Part shown: in pieces, positions 55,467-64,000 of the stretch | Layout: every line of letters begins with the position of its first letter | Numbering within the stretch: position 1 is the stretch's first letter | NCBI GenBank assembly: GCA_021397845.1 | Contig: CM038052.1 | Location: 48,134,949 to 48,198,948, forward strand | Source: Areca catechu | Taxonomy: Eukaryota > Streptophyta > Magnoliopsida > Arecales > Arecaceae | Direction of reading: 5' to 3' | DNA: 64,000 nt | Position numbers and translations under genes: made by a program | Notes under the pieces: model-generated | Told to the model about the DNA's origin: nothing | The model's database searches: none | What the model saw: only the letters and a program-made list of their open reading frames with translations

Positions 55467-56595
55467 CCAGACGGATTAGGGTACGTTTCTTCTTCCCAAC
55501 TCTTTTCTATGTTGACACCCCCTGCTACCATCGCTCGTGAAGACCGTCTCCGTCGCCTGCAGCCGATCCAGAAGTTCACGCCCAAACCCCTCCGATCAAG
55601 CCTCCCCTTCGCCTCTGTCCCGTGATCCCTCTCTCCATCTCTTCTCAGATTCTTCTTTCCCTCTTCCTCCTCTAACTCTCCTGCTTCTTCCTCTTAATCT
55701 CTGTCATTCAAAACATATTGTGAATAATTCTCCCAAGCACACCATTGCCAGCAAACCCTTTTTCGATCCCCTATTTTTGTCACAGTCGATCCCACCGAAG
55801 GACTCCTCTGCTCCCGTCTCCGCCAGCAAGACACTGGATCCGCCAGGCTCCTCCCTTGTCCACTATCAATCATCGGAATCGGGCCCCCATGCATCACCAT
55901 TGTCGCTGCAGCCGAACCCCTCCGTGAAGTCCCTCCCGCCGCCTGAGATGCCGTCTACCATGTGGGCCCCTTCCACCATCACCAGCCACCGGAAGCAAGG
56001 CTCGCGTCGCCCCCGAGACGGTACACCCGTGCCGCCAGCAACGCCCTCGAGCCGGCACCCCCGTGCAGCCCACGAAGTCTGAGGCCGGAAGACCATCGCC
56101 GCACGCTCGTCGCCGCACGCCCGTGTCGCAAATTCGCTCGACGCTGGAGAGCCGCTGAAACCTGCTCGGCTCCCCATCTCCGCCCGTGATGCCTCACGGA
56201 CACCCGCCCGATTCCCTACTGCCATGACACCTGCCGCCCGCTGGAGAGGCCGCGCCACCATTCCCCGGGCCATCGTCCTCGTCCTCAGCCCCGTCACCGA
56301 TGAAGCCCGCTGGATCTCCACGTCCGGGAGCTTCCCTCATTCTCGCACGACCGTTAAAGCATCGGGAGAGGCCTCGCACAATCGTGAAGGCATAACCGGC
56401 GTTGGCTGCCGACTTCAAGCGTAGGAAAAAAAAAAAACATCAGCCGTTAGAAAAAAAGGAAAAAAAAAATAAAATCAGTGAAAAAAAAGACAAAAAAAAT
56501 TCAGAAAAAAAAAAAATCATTCTACAAGTCATGTGCATCTTGTGCCTGAGCTAGCCTAACTCGATGGAGTCGAGTTTTTCCCCACCTCAGGAGAA
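55467..56595 (+). other. NA-LTR internal region, GC-rich, no pol
   Basis: It has an open frame of 181 codons (55537-56082) rich in Pro and Ser and overlapping long frames on both strands, as GC-rich DNA often does. No gag, protease, RT or integrase motif is present. Poly(A) runs lie at 56425-56515 and GGAGAA precedes the 3' LTR as a minimal PPT. It could be leader of a copia parent or captured host DNA; I cannot decide. Confidence 0.6.
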
Positions 56596-57345
56596 TGATG
56601 GGGACATCAGCCTGCACGAATCTCGGAGCAACACAAATTTCGGAGCAACAAATAAATTTGAAAAATAAATTTAGGATTTATCTTTTATTTAAAATTTAAA
56701 TTAGGATTTTATTGGTTAGGATTGAGATATGGATAGGCTTATCTTATCCTATCTTGTATTTAAATTTGAGTTATCCCTATCCTGTATTCAAATTCAAATG
56801 AGGGTTATGGAGCTTATAAATAACCCCTCATTCCTATTGTAAAAAGGTAGAAGAAATTGTATTTTTGGGATTTGGTTTGTCAGTTGGTTTGGCAGTTGTT
56901 GTTCAGGGCTATGGCCCATTATGTCTTCACCTGCGGGTGTTGATGTTGTCTTTGTCCTTCGGGACATCGTAGGGGCGTGATGCCCTAGTTATCCCCCATC
57001 TTCGTTTTCCTCCATGTTCTTTGAAATCCCGCTCATGGCTCCAGGAGTGACCTAGGTGGCAGGTGAAATACCCTGGGCTCCGCGTGTAGTGAGATGGGTG
57101 GTAGGTGAGATACCCTAGACTGCATGTAGTGAGGTGGGTGGTAGGTATAATGCCCTAGAGGTGTGAAGTCTCTCTGTGAGAGTGGGTTTCAGGGTTCGTG
57201 GTAGTCCATCCTCGTTATCCTCCATCCCTATTTTTTTCTTCGTCACCACCATAAAGAAATCAGAAAATAGAAAAAAATTAGGATACCCTAATCTCGGTGA
57301 CTTCTTAGCTCGCCGACGATCCTATCCCTATCCCGTGCCCCATCA
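56596..57345 (+). repeat. NA-LTR 3' LTR
   Basis: Same ends as the 5' LTR. Differences seen: CAACC/CAGCC, TCAGA/TCGGA, TTGTTGG/TTATTGG, TGGACT/TGGGCT, a T-run C/T, GGCGAC/GGTGAC, CGTCG/CGCCG, and one C fewer in a C-run. Confidence 0.94.
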
Positions 57346-57350
57346 ACTAT

Positions 57351-58450
57351 GCCAAGTGAGTATGCCACGTCTGGTCTAGTACATGTCATAGCATACATGA
57401 TAGAACCCATTACCGAAGTATACGGGATTCTACTCATATGCTCTCTCTCCTTAGGAGTTATCGCTCAATCCTTCTTGGAGAAAGCAATTCCAGTATCTAT
57501 AGGGAGATACCCTTTCTTAGAATTTTCAATGCTGAACCGTTTCAACACAGTGTCAATGTACATAGACTGGGATAGTCCCAGTAGTCTCTTAGATCTATCT
57601 CTATAGATCTACATCTATAGTATGTAAGAGGCTTCACCCAAGTCCTTCATAGAGAACTGAGAGGACAACCAAACCTTTATTCCTTATAGTGCTGGGATGT
57701 CATTCCCGATTAAGAGAATGTCATCCACATACAACACAAGGAACGCGATCACAGAACCATTAGCCCACTTGTAAATGCAAGGTTCTTCTTCATTCCTAAC
57801 GAAGCCATACGATTTGATACACTTATCAAATCACATGTTCCAACTCCATGATGCTTGTTTTAGTCCATAGATGGACTTTTGAAGCTTGCACACCTTTGAC
57901 TCATCTATGGATGTGAACCCTTCAGGTTGTATCATATACACCTCCTCTTCCAGCTCACCATTCATAAAAGCTGTTCGGACATCCATTTGCCAGATTTCAT
58001 AGTCAAAGTATGCCGCTAAAGCAAGCATGATCCGAATGGACTTGAGCATTGCCACAGGAGAGAATGTCTTGTCATAGTCAATACCATAATGTTGATGATA
58101 TCCTTTGGCAACCAGATGGGCTTTATAGGTCTCAACCTGCCCGTCTGCACCCCTCTTTCTTTTGAAAATCCATTTGCACCCAATGGATTTTATCCCTTCA
58201 AGTGGATCAACCAATGTCCATACATTGTTGTTTCCATGGACTCCATTTAGGATTTCATGGCTCCCAGCCATTTCTCAGAGTCGGACGTCTTCATCGCATC
58301 CATATAGGTGATTGGATCCTCATTGTTCTCATCGAGTTCAATGGGATCACCGTCCCGGACCAAGAAATCATAGTATATGTCCGATTCACTCGATACCCTA
58401 CCAAATCTCCTTAATGGTTCCTGTATGGGCTCAGGGTGTAATCTAATCAC
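57351..58450 (-). pseudogene. pol: Copia-R reverse transcriptase
   Basis: The minus strand encodes a linker (PITYMDAMKTSDSEKWLGAM), GCKWIFKRKRGADGQVETYK, LVAKGYHQHYGIDYDKTFSP, QMDVRTAFMNGELEEEVYM and SIYGLKQASWSWNM, then a degenerate catalytic region near 57730 and the RT end. Stops and the NA-LTR insertion at 57346 break it. Confidence 0.84.
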
Positions 58451-58479
58451 AACCGGTTATATATTATCCCTTAAGTGTG

Positions 58480-59480
58480 TTATTCTTCAACTTGTTGAAC
58501 TTTACTAAGTTCAATCTTAGCGGCTACAGTCCCTTCACCAAGAAACTCCTTTTCCAAAAAGATAGCCCTAAGACCGATGAACAACTTTTGTTCCTCAGCC
58601 AAGTAAAAGTAATACCCCTTAGACTCTTTTGGATACCCAACAAAAAGGCATCGGTCAGACCTAGGTCCAAGTTTGTCTGTTTCCAAACATTTTACATAAG
58701 CCGGACAACCCCAGACCCGAAGGTGTGAGAGTGTCAACTTATGTCCAGTCCATATCTCATATGGGGTTTTGTTAACAGACTTACTCGGAGTCCTATTCAA
58801 AAGGTAACAGGCTGATTCTAGAGCATATCCTTAAAAGGATAGTGACGAGAAGAAAAGCCCATCATGGATCAAACCATGTCTAACAGGATTCGATTCCTCC
58901 TTTCAGACACTCCATTTAACTGAGGTGTCCTTGGAGGTATCCACTGAGAGAGAATCCCATTATCCTTGAGATATGTTAGAAACTCACCGGAAAGGTATTC
59001 ATCACCTTGATCTGATCGAAAGGTTTTGATACACCTTCCAATTTATTTTTCTACTTCACTATGATATCATTTGAATATTTCAAACGATTCAGATTTATGT
59101 CTCATCAAGAAGACATAACCATACCTCGAAAGGTCATTTGTAAATGTAATGAAATAACTATACCCACCTCTGGTACAAATATTCATGGGTTTGCATACAT
59201 CAGTATGTACCAGATTTAGAATCTCTTTGGCTTATTCACCTTTTCCAGTAAAAGGTGACTTTGTCATCTTTCCAAGAAGACAGGACTCATAGGTGGGTAG
59301 TGAACCACTTTCACTAATCTTGAGGAGACCCTCGCTCCTCAACTTGTTTATCCTATTCTTGTTGATGTGACCTAGCCTACAATGCCACAGGTATGCATCA
59401 CTGACATTATCTTACCTAGGGCATTTGCTAGATATGTACACTACACTAACAGGTCACGATAGTACATCAATGCCATTATT
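58480..59480 (-). pseudogene. pol: Copia-R integrase
   Basis: From 59400 downward: WHCRLGHINKNRINKLRSEG, SCLLGKMTKSPFTGKGE, HTDVCKPM (first Asp), TFRSDQGDEYLSGEFL (second Asp), TPQLNGVSERRN (Glu), then 58800-58480 with KTPYEIWTGHKLTLSHLRVW and FVGYPKESKGYYFY. Frameshifts and stops are frequent. Confidence 0.83.
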
Positions 59481-60704
59481 CATAAATTCATTTATCACGA
59501 TAAAATCATTCCAAATGATTTTACAAATGTCATTCTATATTGATAGTTCATAACCATACATGGCCAATTAGCCTACAGAAATGATATTCAAGATAAAAGA
59601 TGGATAATAATGACACTCATTCAAAATGATTATACAGGACTCGAAAACTAGTTTGAGGACTCCTAATGCCAGGACTGCAACTTGGCTTCCATTTTTCACA
59701 TTCAAGAATCTCTTACCGTCCTCAAATCTTCTACTAACTTGAAGTCCCTACAAAGAATTGCAAATGTGAATTGGACTTCCTGTATCCAATACCCAGTTAG
59801 TAGTATCACAAATAGAGAAACTACAAGGTGTTATCATATAAATACCTTGTCCAGCACCTTCTGGCCGCTTCCTCTTCTTGGACCTATTTGGGTCAAGGGA
59901 TGCAATGTAAAGAGGATAGTTCCTCTTCTAATATCATCGCTTCTTGTAAAAGAAGCACTCCGCTTGGCTCTTATCAGCCATCTCCTTCTTGGCCTGACTA
60001 GGCCCAGAAGTATTTTGCACCTGTTTCCTTTTACTTTTCTTTTTCCCTTTCTTGAAGGGAAGACGCCCTGCTGAAGATCCTCCCACTAGATTTACCACCC
60101 CTTTGTTCAGTTGGTAGTCTTTCTCATAAGTCTGCAATAATCATAACAGACCGTGGTAGTTAACTGCAAACTTATTCATTCTACAATGATCGAGAAAATC
60201 AAGATAGGAAGAGGGCAAGGAATTCATAATTACATCTTTTCCAAGCTGTTCATGCAAGGGACATCCGAGCTTGCCAAAGTGCTTAATAATCTCGATCATA
60301 TACAGTACATGATCAGTGACTGAGGTCCCATTATGCACCCATGCATTGTAGATAGCACAGGAGACCCTATACCTCTCAACACCATCTGGTGTGCCAAAAG
60401 ACTCCTTCAACCTTTGAAAGATTTTCTCCAGCTGGGCTTCCTCGAACTTGAGACTGAACTCGTCGTTCATCGCTACTAACATAATGCATCAGACAGTAGT
60501 CTTGTCAGAGAGCCACTTTTGATAAGTGTCTCTGATCGAACCACGAGCATTGGGAGAAGGGGTTTCAGGTTCCGAATCCGATATCACATAAAGGATTCGC
60601 TCATGCTCCAAGACAATCCTGAGCCTTCGATACCAGCTATCGAAGTTGGGTCCATTAAGCTTCTCGTTATCGAGAAGAAACTGGAGTGACAGGTTGGAAG
60701 ACAT
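59481..60704 (-). pseudogene. gag: Copia-R gag and protease
   Basis: gag starts at 60704 with MSSNLSLQFLLDNEKLNGPN and FDSWYRRLRIVLEHERILYV, stops, and continues (60482-60141) with FQRLKESFGTPDGVERYRVS and 60137-59934 with a Lys-rich tail and CFFYKKR, a zinc-knuckle start that has lost Cys. The protease near 59800 reads NWVLDTGSPIHICNS with D-T-G. All pieces are interrupted. Confidence 0.8.
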
Positions 60705-62550
60705 CTAAATGGAAAACCAAAGACTAATTAGTGTATATGAATTATTAACCTAAAGACATGGAATTTACTCTAAAGGCCCCTCCCACTAATTGTTCAGACT
60801 GGTAGCCTCTACCTCCAATCCGATGAATTACTTTAATTCATTAGTGGGTACTAAAGTCCAATAGATAACACATGAGCCTGACTTTGGCTGGCCCACCCAT
60901 GTGCATCTAAAGGTAAGTTCTTCAACCAATTACTTCTTCAAGTAACCTCTAATATTTAAGTTTTTGTCTCAAAGTGCACTTTAATTTGCCTTTGGGCCTC
61001 CTATTGAAGGTCCTGGTTAAGTCTAACCATTGACATGACAAAACTCAATACTTCAACCTAATGAATAGTCAAGATCGACTTTGACCGGCCCACCTGACCA
61101 CAGTTAAGAGAGTCGCACTGAGCCATTATATTAAGAACAACAATTCCAATAGCCCGATGAACACCCAATCTTTGGATCTGTCGATGAACAACCAACTATT
61201 GGACCCATTACCATCCCACTTAATGGGAGGCTAGGACTTGGTTATCTCTATAACTTCGTCTTTTTATGGACCTAATAATTTAGAGGATTTCAATTGAATG
61301 TGATAGAAAAAGAGATAAGAAGACATGGATCAACCTCCCACTAACCACATCAGCAATCAAGGAGGGTTACACATAATTAATGATTCATGGGCACCTAAAA
61401 TCAGTCAAGACTGATTAACCTTAGATGACATGGGTTAACACGAGTCAATGAGCTATCCAATCAATTCTGATTGACCACATTAGCCAGGTAAGTGAGATCA
61501 TGGGTTGGGTTCCGCCATTAACTATCTCGCCTTAGATACTAACTCAGTTGGCCAGGTAAGAGGTAACCCCAAAGAACCATGATCAAATTGTTAAACTTAC
61601 CTAGACACCAATTGGTTCATCAAAGTCGATTAGACTAGCCTAAAGACTCGAGCTGACACTGAGCCACAAAATTAGGTCCATTTAGATCTATGGACTAATC
61701 AATCTAACTATTAGAAAGATCTATAAAGAAGAAATCCTAACTCAACATTTGATTAGATTAGTTCTCTATTTAGTCCAATGCATCTAAACTTAGGTCTAAC
61801 CCAATTAAGGACCCAAAAGAAGCTAACCCATGACCCTTAAGGCTTATTGAAATAACTTAAAATCTTTGAATCATATTCCTAGAGTTTTTGTCATTCAATG
61901 TAATTTAAGTCTCAATTAAGTCCAACAGCCTTAATTAATTGAAACAGTTTCAATTAAGAATGTAAAATAATTTTACAAGCAAATTTGATATCACTGTTTC
62001 ATGCCATTCTGGTCGAGTCGACTCATGTAGAATGTGAGTCGGCTCATCCAGAACCAGAAACTGACAGATTCATCTGTTAGCAGAGAATAGTTGGCTCGAG
62101 CAAGGGTCGAGTCGGCTCATCCAAAACTAGAGCAGATAGACAATTTTTCCTGCATAAACGAGTTCTCTCAAGTAGACTCGAGTTGGCTCGTCCGCGAGGG
62201 TAGAAAATAGTGACTTCAATTTCATGCATCTTACTTGAACTATTCAAAGTTAAAGATTAAACACGATCAAAACAAAACTCTTAGATCTTATCTAAATTTG
62301 TTTTATGATCATAACATTATATTAAAATAATTTTTAATCTACATTTTCTATTATTTTCTTTTTCATGAGTCAATCATAAGCGGCACCCCTACACGCCATA
62401 GGAGATCCCATTGAATGAGAAGAGAGGGTCTTGCAGCCCTACTTTTCTCCTATGACTAGATGGCCATGGTGAAGCACTCAATCCAAGTACTTAAGAGAAA
62501 ACAATAATGTTAAAGCATGCTAGAATTATAATACTATGAAGAAAACCTGT
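60705..62550 (-). other. Copia-R leader (PBS to gag), 1.85 kb
   Basis: No coding. It contains palindrome modules GAGTCGACTC and GTCGAGTCGGCTCATCC at 62010-62200, homologous to those in the LTR. Why they occur in the leader is unclear. Confidence 0.6.
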
Positions 62551-62562
62551 GATCTGATACCA
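62551..62562 (-). promoter_or_regulatory. Copia-R primer-binding site
   Basis: The minus strand reads TGGTATCAGATC two bases after the LTR end; the last G of the usual PBS is mutated. Confidence 0.85.
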
Positions 62563-62564
62563 TT

Positions 62565-63360
62565 TGAAGGAAAAACATGCTAGGCAAAAAGAAAGTATTT
62601 TAAAATGATTTTAAAATGAATAGCGAAAGGATTGGTTGATCGATCAAAATGATCTACCAATCTGCCAGCAACATGATCTAGTAAGATAATGCAGCATGCA
62701 ATATACATCAAGAGCAAGAAAAATAATCAAAGATATAGAAGTACCTTACCATTATACCTTTGAAAATACTATAGAAAAGGGTAAAGCACTCGAGCTACAC
62801 ACGTGTCTAGCCTCTATAGGTAATCGGCATCGGGGCTTGACACTGATTAACTCCCTTGAAGTGCTATCTCCTTGGGATCCTTCGAGCCAATCTTCTTCTT
62901 CTCGGAAGACAAGGAGGAGAGGTGGATCCTCTGGTGGGTGACCCCATAGGTTCGAACACTAAGCCGGTAGCACTGGAATATTTTCAGTACCAATCAAAGT
63001 ACTCAACTAGCAATGATACCCGACATCCGGATAGGTCAAAAATTACATAGCAACTTATAAGAACCTCTGGCATATGGTTACCGCATAATTCATTCTTTTG
63101 ACCTCATATGTTCAGGATGACCTAGGATTTGATAGCCAACCTTAATTTGGTTCATCCAGATCATGTCTCAACTTTACAAGTTGTGTGACTCTTCACAAGA
63201 ACTACCTTGGCCATGATTTTGCTAAATTGAGACACAGTGAGTCATTCACTCCAAACTATTTGGAGGGGTCAATTCCATCTTGATCCACCACCGCTCCACA
63301 AATACTTGACTACATCCAAAAACCTTCCATCACTGGATTAGAAATTCAGGTGGTCCGACA
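62565..63360 (-). repeat. Copia-R 5' LTR, internally deleted and truncated
   Basis: It aligns with 52172-52521 and then with about 53176-53605, so about 655 bp including the palindrome array are missing near 62930, and the outer 473 bp (54078-53606 equivalent) are missing at 63360. Confidence 0.85.
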
Positions 63361-64000
63361 GAAAGACCTAACCTTCACCTTTGTTATCCGGACCAGGGGT
63401 TTGACCTCGACCCACTTGGTGAAGTAGTCGATGGCCATAATTAAGAACTTTCATTAGCCATACACGAGAGGAAAGGGTCCTAGGATGTCCATTCCCCACT
63501 AGGTGAATGGCCACAAAGCTGATAGTTGGGAGAGTGGAGCCACTGGCTACCGCTGGATGTGGGCATGGCATTGACAACAGTCACACTTTCTTATGAAGCT
63601 AGCAGCATCTTCTCACATGGTCTCCTAAAAATATCCTTGCCAGAGGGCCTTGTAGGCTAGAGTTCTGTCCCCACATGATTGCCGCAGATGCCTTCATGTA
63701 TCTCTTGGAGCACGTAGGCAGCTTCTAAGAGCTTCAAGCACTTTAGTAGGGAGTAAGAGTAAGACCAATGGTACAACTGCCCATCCATCATCACATAATG
63801 CTCGGCCTTCTTCTTGAGGAGGCTGGCTTCCTTTCGATCCTCAGGTAGGGCACCGGTAGTAATGTACTTAATGTAAGGGTCCATCCAGCTAGCTTTAGTG
63901 GTGACTTGCTGGACTTCTGCTGTGGATTCATAGCTGGGTGCTTTGAGGTACTCGATGAAGGTATGCCCCAGCAATGACTCCGACAGAGTGGCCAATCTGG
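63361..64000 (-). pseudogene. pol: Gypsy-D pol: RNase H-integrase linker and integrase start
   Basis: From the window edge: RLATLSESLLGHTFIEYLKA, SWMDPYIKYITTGALPED, the zinc-domain start EIHEGICGNHVG, then stops, CEKMLLAS and a core start with WGMDILGP-like sequence and DYFTKWVEVKPLVRI. It stops abruptly at 63361. The next 85-90 residues, with two catalytic residues, are missing before 52171. Confidence 0.83.

Larger units (their letters stand above)
54701..57345 (+). mobile_element. NA-LTR: young non-autonomous LTR element, TSD ACTAT
   Basis: LTRs of 751 and 750 bp flank 1144 bp without gag or pol. ACTAT at 54696-54700 and 57346-57350 is an exact 5-bp duplication. Ends are TGATGGGG and CCCCATCA. 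PBS TGGTATCAGAGC is at 55455-55466. By my count the LTRs differ by seven transitions and one indel, under 1%. It sits in the RT of Copia-R. Confidence 0.95.
52172..63360 (-). mobile_element. Copia-R: Ty1/copia element inserted in Gypsy-D integrase
   Basis: The minus strand has a truncated 5' LTR (62565-63360), PBS, long leader, gag, protease, integrase, RT, RNase H, PPT and full 3' LTR (52172-54078). RT is split by the NA-LTR insertion. The 5' LTR lacks both an internal block and its outer end, so no target duplication can be read. The lineage is a copia group I cannot name with confidence. Confidence 0.87.

Noticed and set aside
55537..56082. 181-codon ORF in the NA-LTR as a host gene
   Set aside because: No recognisable domain, low-complexity Pro/Ser content and competing frames; kept only as a possible captured fragment.

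Overview
This window looks like intergenic heterochromatin of a flowering plant with a large nuclear genome, probably a monocot; I cannot name the species. I see no intact host gene, rRNA or tRNA gene, or CRISPR array. Nearly everything is transposable elements (TEs) in several nesting levels: LTR retrotransposons (Ty1/copia and Ty3/gypsy of the Tat/Ogre type), one CACTA transposon, a small hAT element, a probable SINE and a probable MITE. All coding regions carry stops or frameshifts, so I treat them as pseudogenes.

Layout. 1-6018: minus-strand Sirevirus-like copia (Copia-1), 3' part off the left edge, 5' LTR at 4544-6018. 6222-12417: minus-strand Tat-type gypsy (Gypsy-A), broken in its second RNase H; its 5' LTR carries a 104-bp tandem array. 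12646-21735: solo copia LTR (Copia-2, minus) split by a 7.2-kb CACTA element (12764-19986, TSD AAA). The CACTA holds a 1.3-kb fold-back, a GC-rich minisatellite, an internal tandem duplication and a 682-bp hAT element. 21919-34094: complete plus-strand Tat gypsy (Gypsy-B) with LTRs, PBS, gag-pol, PPT, TSD CGCTC/TGCTC and an antisense spliced ORF. 35503-43005: rearranged minus-strand Tat gypsy (Gypsy-C, TSD ATTCA) inserted in a probable MITE. 43143-46089: AT-rich DNA with faint copia traces. 46093-64000: minus-strand Tat gypsy (Gypsy-D, one LTR apparently shared with a truncated neighbour, E), split by a minus-strand copia (Copia-R, 52172-63360), which is itself split by a young plus-strand LTR element without pol (NA-LTR, 54701-57345, TSD ACTAT).

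How the parts work together. The gypsy elements share a plan: LTR with a minisatellite, gag, protease, reverse transcriptase, RNase H, second RNase H and integrase. In the three elements whose 3' part is visible (B, C, D) there follows a tandem array just after pol, then an ORF on the opposite strand (aORF) that converges with pol, then the PPT and 3' LTR. The aORF has a Transposase_28-like N-terminal domain and a coiled-coil C-terminal half, with introns at matching positions in different elements. In two of three cases there is a TATA box, and in one a poly(A) signal. The most interesting points are this aORF cassette and its internal duplication in Gypsy-B, the U5-to-U5 ends of Gypsy-C, the fold-back in the CACTA, the empty-site copy that dates the hAT insertion, and the GTCGAC-type palindrome arrays in three different copia LTRs.
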